A program made the translations under genes and the position numbers. Shown here one piece after another: positions 22,068-33,360 of a stretch of 64,000 nt of DNA. Every line of letters begins with the position of its first letter. Position 1 is the first letter of the stretch. The notes beneath the pieces are model-generated. The model saw nothing but the letters and a program-made list of their open reading frames with translations. It ran no database searches and was not told the DNA's origin. Origin of the DNA: Hymenopus coronatus (lineage: Eukaryota > Arthropoda > Insecta > Mantodea > Hymenopodidae); contig CM060883.1 of NCBI GenBank assembly GCA_030762935.1, positions 35,487,501 to 35,551,500 on the forward strand. Direction: 5' to 3'.

Positions 22068-22280
22068 AATTTTATCATAGCATGATACTCGAATTTCTCC
22101 ATTTTCAAAGCAATATACTTCTACCGCTTCAAACAACTGCCTACAGTCAACTATTGCCTGGAATGACTTGTAATTTTACATAGGGTCTATTAACATGTGT
22201 ACCAACGTAAGGGGAAGAAATCATGCAAGTAGTGCCGCGATCTCTGGGCGAGGCCGAGAACTTTTCAGACCACCCTCGTG

Positions 22281-23010
22281 TGACAAAAGTATCAGTATTA
22301 TTGCGTGTACTAAATGGTGTACATTTCAATAAGAGATCTTGCATATTTTTTTATTTTCCAAACTTCACAGATGCAATACCTTAAAGAGGATTGGAGTTTT
22401 GAGCCCCTCCATTTTCCTTTTACGTGTGAATGCAATAAGTGTACGAATAAAGGTGTGTAGTCTAGCATTAGCATTTGTCATTTGTTATTAATGAATTTGC
22501 GGGTCAAGTGTTAGAATCCCAAAGGTTATATACACAAGAGTTTTCTAGGACTGAGTACAATAATTACTCTATGGATGGGATCCCCCACGCGCTCTGTCCC
22601 AATCCGCCTTATAGCTATAAACTGTAATCGCAGTATTGTGCAATGGCTATAGGCAGTGAAAACAGGTTTAGGAACACCTGCAGTAAAACATAGGAAGTGC
22701 TGGGCGCCCACACTGCGCTAGGTGAAACACAGGACAGGTGAATTGGTGGGGCAAGGGGAGGCGACACAGCTTTCATTCATATTCCACGCGCGTTTCTCTT
22801 TGCCACTCCGCACCCGCTGCCGCCATCTATTCCTTCTTCATTTTTTTTTAATTTCCCGTAAGCATTATTTTTCTCTTTCCGCTGAATAATGGCTTGCAAT
22901 GTTTTGCTAGAGGATATGACGCAACTTGGACGAAGTTACCGACTAATTAGTGCACCAAAAAACTCGACCTAGAGATGTTTCTGATCTCATAAATTATATA
23001 AAATAATAAA
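22281..23010. other. Spacer, less AT-rich than average
   Basis: Contains a stretch near 22700-22830 with more G+C (ggggcaaggggaggcgacac). No frame or RNA gene recognised. Confidence 0.4.
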
Positions 23011-23285
23011 AAAAGGACATTGAAATGCTGCCCTTCCAGCTTCCTAAGAGGATCCCTCCACTCCAGGTGACAACCTAATGAATTATAAAACACTTTTCTT
23101 ACTAGCACCAAAGCGAGAGTTATGAAAACAATTAATGCCGCCTTCTTTTGTCTGTAGAACATAACAGCCATTGGCTAAACCCTAATAAGGTTAGGTATAC
23201 TTCATCTCAACTCTTATTGACAATTAATTCTACTTCCCTCAACGTCCTGTGTTGGCTAAAGAAGATAGGTAGCACCAGACTAAAA
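23011..23285 (+). repeat. Duplicated flank, unit 1
   Basis: Starts aaaaggacattgaaatgctg and ends at accagactaaaac. Repeated at 24099-24373 with about 11 differences by eye (near 96% identity). Each unit is followed directly by an HP copy. I recognise no coding or known family. Confidence 0.9.
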
Positions 23286-23289
23286 CAAA

Positions 23290-24098
23290 TCTGGTGTGTT
23301 CTATTCAAATGGCTTTCTCTACATCTATACAACAAAATAGCAGCTGATTCCTTTATTTACTTCATTATAATCGAGAAAAAATTAGCAGAAACGGTCTTAT
23401 TACTTGCTTCCTTGTAAGTAGTAGGAAAATAAGAGAGCACCATAGGCTAAAGCGATAGTCAAAGCTTTTAAAAGCTAGTTGCTACGCGATTGAAGTTCCT
23501 TGAATGCATGGCCAGGAGTTGACAAATTACGGTAATGGAAAACCAGGAATTTTAAAGTCGAAACTAAGAACAAGGAATATGTCAAAAAGGTCAACTCCAC
23601 GAAAAAAATGTATATAAAATAAAGTGTGTGTTTTAACGAGCTCTACATTTTCTATTAAGTTCTTGTCTATCCCCTTACGGTATACCAGTTATGCAAAATG
23701 CATCCAGAATAAAGAAGTCTTCAGAAAATATTCCCAAAAAATCAAGATATGCATTTTATTCGTCGTGTAAGTATCTTTAATATACGATAGTTTAATCAAA
23801 ATCGTTAAGCCATTTTTGAGAAAATCAAAATTTTCAACAAAAGTACCACGCAAAGGGTAGTTTGCGGTCGGGGGATTTTTCTCAAAATCTTCTTGTCGTA
23901 TCCAAGTTTGGTACTTTACCGACTTTTCGTTTTTGAGCTATGCTCACAGACACACACAGACTTTTTTTCTGAAAATGTTTCTTTTTGGAAACAAGGGACC
24001 CTAAAACATATATTTGCGGTCAAATCTCGGTATCGAATTTTTGGGTGCAATACAATACCTTCTCTATACACTATGTATATAGTACGTGTAGAGGTAGT
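23290..24098 (+). mobile_element. HP element between the duplicated flanks
   Basis: TCTGGTGTGTTC to tagaggtagt. The early region has been rewritten (caaaatagcagctgattcc replaces the usual caacaaattattg). It shares tattaagt and gcattttattcgtcg with the next copy, so the two belong to one subfamily. Confidence 0.87.
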
Positions 24099-24373
24099 AA
24101 AAAGGACATTGAAATGTTGCCCTTCCAGCTTCCTAAGAGGATCCCTCCACTCCAGGTGACAACCTAATGAATTATAAAACACTTTTCTTACTAGCACCAA
24201 AGCGGGAGCTATGAAAACAATTAATGCCGCCTTCTTTTGTCTATAGAACATAACAGCCATTGGCTAAACCCTAATAAGGTTAGGTATACTTCATCTCAAC
24301 TCTTATTGACAATTAATTGCACTTCCATCACGTCTTGTGTAGGCTAAAGAAGATAGGTAGTACCAGACTAAAA
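24099..24373 (+). repeat. Duplicated flank, unit 2
   Basis: Begins at the A-run that ends the preceding HP copy. The offset from unit 1 is 1,088 bp. Confidence 0.9.
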
Positions 24374-24377
24374 CAAA

Positions 24378-24971
24378 TCTAATATGTTCCATTTAAATGA
24401 CTTTCTCTACATCTCTGCAACAAATTATTGTTAAAAAGCTTCTTCTTTCATATTCTTCATACTAATCGAGAAAAAATTAGCAAAAACTACTTGCTTCCTT
24501 GTGAGTAGTAGAGAAATAACGGAGTACCAAATACTAAAGAGATAATCGAATCTTTTAAAAGGTAGTTGCTAGGTGATTGAACTTTCTTTGTTTATATGGT
24601 AAAAGCTGAAACCAATAACAAGGAATATCTCAAAAACGATCAACTCCACGAGAAAAATACATGTAACAAAAATTGTGTGTTTTAACAAGCTCTGCGTTTT
24701 GTATTAAGTAAGTTTTTGTCTATCTCTTACGGTTTACCAGTTATGCAAAATTCCGCAAAATTCATCCAGAATAAAGAGATCTTCAGAGGTCATTCCCAGA
24801 AAATTCAAGATACGCATTTTATTCGTCGACGTTAATATACGGTATTTTAAACAAATCGTTTGAGCCATTGTTTAGAAAATATTTTTTTTTTTTTAGAAAT
24901 GTTTTCTATGTAAAGGTTAGTAGGAGGTTTTTCTTGAAAATCTTTGTATCACAGCCTTGGAAGATACTGAA
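24378..24971 (+). mobile_element. HP element, 3' truncated
   Basis: TCTAATATGTTCC to ccttggaagatactga (about consensus 650). There it meets a reverse-oriented HP copy. A ~35-bp piece around the gacaggagttgac block is deleted. Confidence 0.85.
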
Positions 24972-25160
24972 TTTTTTTAGTTAAAATGTCGTACACTAAA
25001 GACTTTATATCTTGACTTTTCTGGGAATAGCCTCTGAAGACTACTTTATTCTGGGTGATTTTTTTCTGAATGTTTATACGTGGTAAACCGTAAGAGATAG
25101 ACAAAACTTACTGCATAGAAATGTAGATCTCGTTAAAACACACAAGTTTATCACTTTTTT

Positions 25161-25996
25161 ACTTGCTCTATACGCACCATGTACATAGTGTATAAAGAAG
25201 ATATTGCATCCACCCAAAGATTCGATACCGAGATTTCACCGGAAATATATGTTTTAGGGTCCGCAATATCCAAAAAAAAAGCATTTTCAGAAAAAGGTTC
25301 GTGTGTGTGTGTCAGTGTGTCCGTGTGTTTGGAAACATAAAATACCAAACTTGGTATTTAAGTTTAGTATCTTCTAGGGATGCGACACGAAGATTTTGAG
25401 AAAAAACCCACCCCAACTACCCTTTACATGGAACTTTTTTCAAAAATTTTTATTTTCTCAAAAATGGCTCTAACGATTTTGATTAAAATTTCGTATATTC
25501 AAGATAATTACCTCAAAATAAAATGTATATCTTGAATTTTATGGGAATAGCCTGTGAAGAGTAGTTTATTCTGGATGAATTTTACTGAATTTTGAATAAC
25601 TGCTAAACCATAAGAGATGGAAAAAACTTACTGCACAGAAAATGTAGAACACGTTAAAACACACAATTTATGTTATATACATTTTTTCGTGAGTTCGTCG
25701 TTTTGGGGACATTCCTTATTTTTGGTTTCTTCTATGAAAAACATACTTTTCTCATATAGGAACTTGTCAACTCCTATCCATATAAACAAAGGAACTTCAG
25801 TCTCATAGAAACCAGCTTTTGACTATCATTTTAACCTATGGTAGTCCCTTATTTCTCTTCTACTTACAAGGAAGCAAGTAATAAGACCTTTTTTGCCCAT
25901 TTTTTCTGATTAGCATAAAGCAAATAGAAGTATAAGCTTTTTAAGAATAATCTATTGCAGGGATATAGAGAAAGTCATGTGAATGGTGCACATCAA
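25161..25996 (-). mobile_element. HP element nested in an HP copy, same orientation
   Basis: Full length from acttgctctatacgc to catcaa. It sits inside the host's own T-run (consensus acattttttcgtgg), with six Ts before and seven after. Host sequence is otherwise uninterrupted. Confidence 0.9.
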
Positions 25997-26195
25997 TTTT
26001 TTTCGTTGAGTTTGCCGCTTATATTCCTTATTATTGATTTCAGTTTTGAAAAACTTAAACTTTTCTCATTCAGGCCACGCAAAGAAACGGATTTCAATCC
26101 CATAGCTACCACAATTCAAAACATTCGGTTGATTGGTCTAGTATATTCCCTTATGTTGCTTCATTGACTATCTCAAAAAAGGAAAGTAATAAATG

Positions 26196-26630
26196 GCAAA
26201 TATTATGCGAACTTGTACAGCGCTTGAGTGACGAAATCGAGAAATAACGGCCGCATTAGCCAAAAAGAAAGTTTTGTTTCATCAAGACAATGCACCAATT
26301 CACCATGGCCAAAATCAATGAGTTAAAAGTTTATATCGCTTTCTCATTCACCCTATTTGCCAGATTTAGCCCCCTCTAATTATTTTCTCTTTCCAAACTG
26401 GAAGAAATGGCTTGGTGGTAGAAGATTTGCCAACAATGAAGAGGTGGAGACTGTAGTTGATGGCTATTTTGCAGACCTCGATAGTTCTCACTATAAACAG
26501 GGTATCGAAGTTGTTGAACATGGCTGGGAAAAGTGGATCAAGCTGAAATGAGACTATGTATTTAAATAAAGATGTTTTTCCCCAAAATGTCTTTGCTTTC
26601 TTTGTTACGTAAGGTACTTCTGGGACTGCA
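26196..26630 (+). pseudogene. mariner transposase, C-terminal fragment
   Basis: Pieces in changing frames: LVQRLSDEIEK, then VLFHQDNAPIHH (second catalytic aspartate). PDLAPSNYFLFPNWKKWLGG follows (the serine before PDLAP is changed, and the PSD aspartate is N). It continues NNEEVETVVDGYFADLD and HGWEKWIKLK, and after a frameshift GDYVFK and a stop. The N-terminal two thirds is missing. A related 12-15 bp stretch (ggaaagtaataa on the left, ggaagcaagtaataa on the right) borders it; the right one is host HP sequence. Confidence 0.85.
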
Positions 26631-27139
26631 CTTACAAGGAAGCAAGTAATAAGACCGTTTCTGTTAATGTTTATCTCGATTAGCTAAAGTAGATAGAAGA
26701 ATAAGCAAATTAACAATAATTTTTATAGAGATGTAGAGAAAGTCACGTGAATGGGACACGTCAGATTTTTCTAATATGTTGCATAAGACATGGACCGTTG
26801 AAAACGATTCTTTATGCATGTCTAGCAGGTTATATCTGAACCAGAAAAGGTGACAGGGCGTGTACATCAACACAGTATAATTGTAGACCACATGCGTGTA
26901 TGTAGGCGGAGGTGTTAGGCTGCATGTACAGTATTTCTGTGTAGATGTGTCACGATAAATGACTTGATATGTGGTTATATTACGGGAGACTGTAGAGCTT
27001 GGCGACACCGCCTCGTTATTCTATAGTCACCGTTATTCTACCATTACTCCATTTTCCTACAGCAAAACATGCCACAATTAATAGCTTCTCCGTGAATAAC
27101 AAACAATTGGGTGTTTTTCCCCCCTCTGTAAGAAAAATA

Positions 27140-28210
27140 TCTGTGTTCCATTCTCATGACTTTCTCTACATATCTGTAACAAATTATTTTTAAAATGCTT
27201 ATTCTTTTATTTCAAGCTAATCAGGCCGCGTCCTCTCAGACGTCCCGGGTTCGATCCCAAGCGACCGCCTGTGAGATGTGTGGTGGACAAAGCGGCGCAG
27301 GGGCGGGTTTTCTACAGGTTCTCCGGTTTCCCCCGCTCCATCTTCATTTCTTGTATTAGCAGTGTCGTCACCTGCGGTGCCACAAGTAGTAAAAGCTGGC
27401 GTTAAACATTACAAAATAAAGACTAATCGAGATAAACATTATCATATCAGAAATTATATTATTTCTTGCTTCCTGTGACTAGAAGGAAAATAAAGGAATA
27501 CATTAGGGTAAAGCGATAGTCATATCTTTTATAAGCTTGTCGATATGAGAACAATTGAGGATGGGTTCCCTTTGTATGCTCCCGTTTGGGAAATGTTAAT
27601 TAGTTTAAATTTAAACCAATAACAATGAATACTTCGAAAACTGCCAATTATACAAGAAACAAATATGTGACATAGACTATATGATTTAACCAGATCTACA
27701 TTTTTGTGTAGTAAGTTTCTGTCTATCTTTTACGGTTTACTCATTATGCAAAATTCTACAAAACTCAACTAGGATAAAGAGTTCTTCAGATGCCGTTCCC
27801 AAAAAGTTCAAAATATAAATGTTATTTGTGATGTGAATATCTTTAATATAGAATGTTTTAATCAAAATCGTTAGTGGTTTTTGAAAGATTAAAACTTTTG
27901 AAAAATGTTCCGTGCAAAAAAATAGTTTACGGTGGGGAGATTTTATTGAAAAACTTCGTAACTCATCCTTGCAAGACGCTGAACTTAAATGCTAAGTTTG
28001 ATATTTAACCGACTTTTCGTTTTTGAGCAATGCTGTTCACAGACACACACATACAGACAGACACACATAAGGACAATTTTCTAATTTTTTTTAAGATGCA
28101 GGGAACCTCAAAACATATATTTCCGGTGAAGTCGTGGTATCGAATTTTTGGGTGGAATACAATACCTTCTCTATCCACTATGTACATTGTACATGCGGGA
28201 TAGAAAAAGT
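27140..28210 (+). mobile_element. HP element interrupted by SINE-A, variant hairpin
   Basis: Pieces 27140-27222 and 27422-28210. The hairpin arms are TTCTCTATCC and GGGATAGAAAA, where most copies have CTATAC and GTATAG. The two sides have changed together. Confidence 0.88.
27223..27421 (+). repeat. SINE-A, best-preserved plus copy
   Basis: Head with B box cccgggttcgatccc, then agcgaccgcctgtgag. The body has gtggtggacaaagcggcgca and ttctacaggttctccgg. The 3' part has cctgcggtgccacaagtag and ends gttaaacattacaaaataaa. A short duplication ctaatc (27217-27222 and 27423-27428) flanks it. Confidence 0.9.
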
Positions 28211-28216
28211 AAATCC

Positions 28217-28947
28217 TATTATTCTATCTATTTCAAACTAATCGAGATAAAAATTGTCAGAAATGATCTTATTATTTGCTTCCTTATACATAAAAGGGAA
28301 ATAGTGATGCATAAGGCTAAAACGATAGTCACATCTTCTAAAAGCTGGTTGCTATGTGGCTGAAATTCGTTTGTTAGCGTGGCCAGAAGTTGATAAATCC
28401 CCCATATGAGAAAAGTATTAGTCCTTTACAATTGAAACGAATAACAAGAAATATCTCGGAAACGATCAAAACATTTTCAAAAGAATGTAAACGGCATAAA
28501 TTCTGTGTTTTAACGAAATCTACATTTTTTGTGGTTAACTTTTTGTCTATCTCTTACGATTTACTAGTTATGCAACGTTCAGCAAAATTCATCCAGCATG
28601 AAGAGCTCGCCAGAGACTATTCCCAGGAAATTCAAGATATACATTTCATTTACCATGTAAACATATTTAATATATGGTATTTTAATTAAAATCGCAAGAG
28701 CCAGTTTTTAAAAACACAAAATTTTCGATGTAGAGGGTAGTTTCGGGTTGAGGGATTTTTCTTAAAAGTTTTCTGTCGCATTCTTGGAAGATATTAAATA
28801 TAAATACCAAATTTGGTATTTAACGGTCTTTTCGTTTTTGTTATGCTGTTTACAGACACACACCTTCACTTTTTTTTTTTATTTTTTTTTTCGATTCAAA
28901 GTGACACATAGCATGTATTTCCGATGAAATCTAGATATTGAATTTTA
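28217..28947 (+). mobile_element. HP element, both tips missing
   Basis: Follows the previous copy immediately, starting at tattattctatctatttc (about consensus 60). The CA repeat is replaced by a long T-run after cacaccttcac. It stops before the hairpin. Confidence 0.82.
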
Positions 28948-29014
28948 CTGACATTTAAAATAATATATTTACCTATCCATAGTTTATCCACAAGGAAAGA
29001 TACAATAAAGCGTG

Positions 29015-29112
29015 TTATCGAGGTTAACGAGGAGGTATGTAGAAGAATAAGCTTTTTAAGAATAGTATATGGAATAATTGGTAGAGAAAGTCATGTGAAT
29101 GTAGCACATAAG
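29015..29112 (-). mobile_element. HP element, 5' 100 bp
   Basis: agaagaataagctttttaag then gtagagaaagtcatgtgaat, ending gtagcacataaga. No inner sequence remains. Confidence 0.65.
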
Positions 29113-29900
29113 ATGTTCTTTATTTCATTTTGGCAGAATCACCTTATTTTGCTTTGGTGGCTGGAAGACGCTAGCACCCAAAGTCTAACCAATGAACCAT
29201 CGAACCCAGGTGAAATCTGGGTCAGGATTATAACACAAACATTATGTGGAGTGGTTAAATTAAATTTACAAGTAAACACAGCTCTATTTACTACATATCC
29301 ATTTAAAAGAAACAAATGATACAAATAACAAACAAAAATCAGTACCCTTATGGAGCAAGAGTATAAGGCTGCGGAGTTTTAAGGTGTATCTCCAAGAACA
29401 AGGAGTATATCCAAGAGTATCTCCCAATAGTGACAGAAGCACCACGAAGGGGGTTGCTGGACAATTTGTATATTACAAATAAGAATGGAAAATCAGGATA
29501 ATGAACCCTGTTATACGCAATGAGCCACGTAAAAACGAAGAAGCATTTCAAAAATGTTACGATTTTCCATCACTTGGAAAGGGTTGAAAAACCTTCTTTA
29601 TTCTCATTGTCTTGCAAAACTTATACAAAGAAGCTTATTAAAACTCCGAAAATTTTTTGAAAAGGTAAAATGAAATAAAAAAGATACTATATTCAGTTTC
29701 CCAGACCGATCCCCTTCCAGTTGAGCAAAAATCGGTACTTAAGGTCTGGAAATTTTCTAGGCGACTAGAATTTTACCGGTAAAACGCAAAGCTTTCTCAG
29801 CTTCTCTTGGGATAAATACGTAATTTTTCGCTTACATACGTTTTCATTCTGATTCTTCTTTTTCATTTTACGGAAGAACAATCAAAAATATTAAATTGAT
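29113..29900. other. Spacer, nothing recognised
   Basis: A gggttcgat-like match on the minus strand near 29205 hints at a tRNA-like B box, but no A box or family body accompanies it. Confidence 0.35.
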
Positions 29901-29902
29901 AC

Positions 29903-30707
29903 CTCTCTGCAACAAATTATTGTTAAAAAGCTATGCTTCTATTCACTTCATGCTAATCGAGAAAAAATTAACAGAAATAGTCTTATTACTTGCTTCCTTG
30001 TAAGTACAAGTGAAATAAGGGAGTATCATAGGTTAAAGCCACAGTCAAAAACTGTTTGCTATGTGACTTAAGCTCCTTTGTTTGTATGGACAGAAGTTGA
30101 AAAATTTCTGTATGAGAAAAGTATAAAGTTTTCAAAATTGAAACCAAAAACAAGGAATATATCTTTAAAACGACTAACTCCATGAAAATAATGTATATGG
30201 CATAAAATGTGTGTTATAACGTGCTCTACATTTTTGTGTGGTAAGTTTTTGTCCATCTGTTACGGTTTAGCAGTTATGCAAAATTCCGTAAAATTCACTC
30301 AGAATAAAGTAGTCTTCAGAGGTTATTTCCAAAAACTTCAAGATAATATTATTTGTCAGGTAAACATCTTTAATATACGAGATTTTAATCAAAATCGTAA
30401 GAGCCATTTATGAGAAAATCAAAATTTTCGAAAAAAATTCCTTGTAAAGGGTCGTAGGGGCGGGGGAATTTTCTTGAAAAGCTTCGTGTCGCTTCCTTGG
30501 ACAACGGTCTTTTTGTTTTTGAGCTATGCTGTCCACAGACATACAGACACACACACACACACACACACACGGACCTGTTTCTAAAAATGCTTTTTTTTTG
30601 ACTCAGGAGTACCAAAACATGTATTTCCGGTGAAATTTCGGTATCGAATTTTTGGGCGCATTACAATACCTTCTTCTACACTATGTACATAGTAGTGTAG
30701 AGAAATT
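29903..30707 (+). mobile_element. HP element, lacking the first ~30 bp
   Basis: Begins acctctctgcaacaaattat and ends gtgtagagaaatt. The (CA)n is about 13 units at 30547-30572. The AAATACCAAG palindrome is deleted. Confidence 0.87.
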
Positions 30708-31682
30708 AGAAATGTTTCTGCTCATTATACACCGGAACTGTATATACTCGTTTATGGCATCAATATTTCTTTATGTGGTATGATTTATTTTTATTTCTTG
30801 GAATCTATTAATTTATACAAACAAAGTTTTTAGAATTTCTCTGGAACTAAGAGCCTACCATTAACTTAATAATTTGTGTTTGCATCAATTCATTACTGAG
30901 AAGCTGCTTCGGCTTAAAATCTTTCGTGAGCAATGTTTTAAAAACTGACAATAAAATTTTAAATTTACTCCAATTTTATTTAAGCACCATACAGAGAGAT
31001 TATTATATTCCTTAAAAAGTAACAAATAAAAATATCTGAGAAACAGTTATACAACTTTCTGAAGCATTCATAGCTTGTCTGGCTTATGTTACAACATAAA
31101 ATTGGACACAGAGAGAGAGAGTGAGAGAGAGCAGTACTACCAGCTTTCTTGTAAGTAATTCTTGGCTGTTAAGGGGAGATGAAATGGAATTCTGAAGTTT
31201 TTTGTTTTTTTTCCAATCACGTTTTAATTACATATGAATATTTGGATTCTCCAGCTCATTATGATATAACTTCTATAGACGCAGAGTAATTGTAAATACT
31301 TTAAAATTAATCCTGCGTAGTACTTTTTTGAACATTTTGGTACATTAACTTCGTAAAGCATCAATAACTTTGCAAATATTAGTGTTAGAGAACAATTGTT
31401 TTTATCAAAAAGTTTTTCTTTAGTTATTCGCAGCATTGGTGGGAGGTGAGAGCTTCGAAGTATTGTGAAGTTGTGTTTAAAAAGTTAAGTTGCATTTTTT
31501 TTTTTTTAATTTTAAGTTTGAAAACAATTTCTGAAGAAGTAACATTTTCTATATAAATGCCCCACTATCTCAGAAACAAATTGACACAAAGAGTTGAAAT
31601 GCTTACCACACATTTACACCTAAATAGGCTTTATTTTAACGAAAAAGTTCGTGTGTATGTATTAATTTTCTATAATTTAAAA
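30708..31682. other. AT-rich spacer with a short (GA)n
   Basis: An interrupted GA repeat lies at about 31110-31130. Nothing else recognised. Confidence 0.4.
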
Positions 31683-31683
31683 A

Positions 31684-32541
31684 TCTGATGTGTACCATTC
31701 TCATGACTTTCTCTATATCCCTGCAACAAACTATTCTTAAAAATCTTATACTTCTATTTACTTCATGCTAATCTAGAAAAATTAGCAGAAATAGTCTTAT
31801 TACTTTCTTCCTTGAAGGTAGAAAGAAAATAAGGGTGTAGCATAGGTTAAAGCGATAGTCAAAAGCTGGTTACTATGTGACTGAAGTTCCTTTGTTTGTA
31901 TGGACACGAGTTCACAAAGTCCTGTATGAGAAAAGTATGTTTTTTATAGCTGAAACCAAAAACAAGGAATATCTCAAAAACGATCAACTCCAAGAAAAAA
32001 AAAAGGTATACACCATAAATTGCGTGTTTTAAAGTGCTCTACATTTTTTGTGTGGTAAGTTTTTGTCTATCTCTTACGGTTTAGCAGTTATGCAAAATTC
32101 CGGAAAATTCACTCAGAATAAAGTAGTCTTCAGAGGCTATTCCCAGAAAATTCAAAATATACATTTTATTTGTCAGGTAAATATATTTAATATACGATAT
32201 TTTAATCAAAATCGTTAGCCATTTTTTAGAAAATCAAAATTTTCAAAAAATGTTCCATGTAAAGGGTAGTTTAGGATGGGGGGATTTTTCTCAAAATCTT
32301 CGTGTCGCATCCCTGGAAGATTCTAAACTTAAATACCTAATTTGATATTGCCGACTTTTGGTTTTTGAGTTATCGTGTTCACAGACACATGGACACACTG
32401 ACACACGGACCTTTTTCTGAAAATACTTTTTTTAGGGGATCCTAAAGCATATATTTCCGGTGAAATCTCGGTATCGAACTTTTTTTGGTGGAGTGCAATA
32501 CCTTCTCTATACACTATGTACATAGTTCGTATAGAGAAAGT
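31684..32541 (+). mobile_element. HP element, full length, reference copy
   Basis: 858 bp between A-runs, used here for landmarks. 1-32: TCTGATGTG... with ACTTTCTCT. About 115: cttattactttcttccttg. About 205: gttcctttgtttgtatggac. About 390: cttacggtttagcagttatg. About 455: ggctattcccagaaaattc. About 600: gggatttttctcaaaatctt. About 700-730: CA-rich repeat. About 768: ccggtgaaatctcggtatcg. 820-855: hairpin. No frame is long enough to encode a transposase. Confidence 0.93.
32503..32538. repeat. Terminal hairpin of the reference HP copy
   Basis: Outer stem TTCTCTATAC / GTATAGAGAA (10 bp), a 2-nt bulge on the outer side, then the 14-nt palindrome ACTATGTACATAGT. It lies 3 nt from the end of the element. 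Confidence 0.9.
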
Positions 32542-33281
32542 AAAAATCATAATTTTTCAATACAATATAGGAGCCTTATTAAAAATATCATATCTTTCCT
32601 TCTAATGAACAGAGGTATTCTATTTGTCATCGGTCAACAGTAAACGTACTGGTGAATGTGCCTTAAAAGTTTTAGGCTCACTATCTTAAATAGTTGCCGA
32701 GATAAGGGTCAAACTTTACCGTTGGCAAAGCAGGGCATTTCGATCCCCCTTAATTCCAAGCAGTGTCACTGAATCAGTGACTGACAAGTGCTGAACTGTG
32801 ACGCCGGAGCAGGCGAACCTCAACGGGGCACTGTTAGTTGTAGTCATGAGTAGTTCACATCAGGCAGCGGTAAGGACGAGTAGTACAGTCAAAGACATTA
32901 AAAATACGCCTGAAAATACTTATCAAAAGACGGAGTCTTTTCGCTGACTCCACCCATATCCTTCACCTGTTTGTTATGCTCTTAAAATCGTTTTGGACAG
33001 GTCACTTTACCGATCCTGTGATGCAATATGCCTGATAAATATGGCGCAAGGCAGCAGACACTTGGCTTCTCTGGTTACAGCGGATAGAGAATAGATGACT
33101 CCGATCCATCTACTCTGTATGTCAACATTTTCCCAGTGAGGCTACGGTCTTTCTATATATAGAGGATGTAATTAGGGGCCGGGCTCAAAAATTCCACGCC
33201 AGATTGGGTCAAATTGCGAGCTCATTTATCAGATCACTGGAGGACTATTTACCAACTGAACACCGATACAGGTAATTAAGA
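32542..33281. other. Spacer, nothing recognised
   Basis: Near-average composition with no family match. The stretch from 32720 to 33180 has few stops on some frames but nothing recognisable. Confidence 0.35.
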
Positions 33282-33349
33282 AATTTCTGCTAATGTTAAT
33301 CAGGTGATCATAAAATAGATACCAGAATATGCTTTTTAACAATAACTTG

Positions 33350-33360
33350 TTACAGCGATG
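33350..33360 (+). repeat. Left 11-bp target-site duplication of SINE-F
   Basis: ttacagcgatg, repeated at 33714-33724. The sequence belongs to the HP element. Confidence 0.9.

Larger units (their letters stand above)
20785..22102 (-). pseudogene. mariner transposase, split by a SINE and frameshifted
   Basis: The start codon is at 22100-22102 (MEKFEYHAMIKFF). The SINE enters after about 12 codons and the frame resumes with KEGLTPTEIHLW. Later landmarks are DDPREGRPKT, then VRDIANALGISKERIGHILH. At the first catalytic site MDET is followed by a stop where tryptophan is expected. HQDN (second aspartate) lies near 21080, then HPPYSPDLAPSDFH (third). The end is IRGDYFEK with TAA at 20785-20787. 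Several frameshifts are present, so it is inactive. Confidence 0.95.
20720..22278 (-). mobile_element. mariner (irritans-like), 1,287 bp without its SINE insert
   Basis: Left end after TA (20718-20719), with ctgaaaagttctcggcct within the first 30 bp. The right end carries the inverse and is followed by TG where TA is expected. The ends match over 28 bp with one mismatch. Total 1,559 bp; removing the 259-bp SINE and one 13-bp target copy leaves 1,287 bp, the canonical mariner length. The ends also resemble those of irritans-subfamily mariners. Confidence 0.95.
24978..26764 (-). mobile_element. HP element host split by an HP copy and a mariner fragment
   Basis: Collinear pieces: 24978-25160 (ends cacaagtttatcac), 25997-26190 (resumes cgttgagtttgccg) and about 26631-26764 (ends gtcaga). 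It lacks its own 3' third. The first gap is an HP copy in the same orientation; the second is a mariner C-terminal fragment. Confidence 0.85.

Noticed and set aside
22526..22711. Minus-strand 61-codon frame in the less AT-rich spacer
   Set aside because: No domain, no splice context, and length expected by chance.
29139..29240. tRNA-like SINE on the minus strand
   Set aside because: Only a partial B box (gggttcgat) is visible; no A box, body or second copy.
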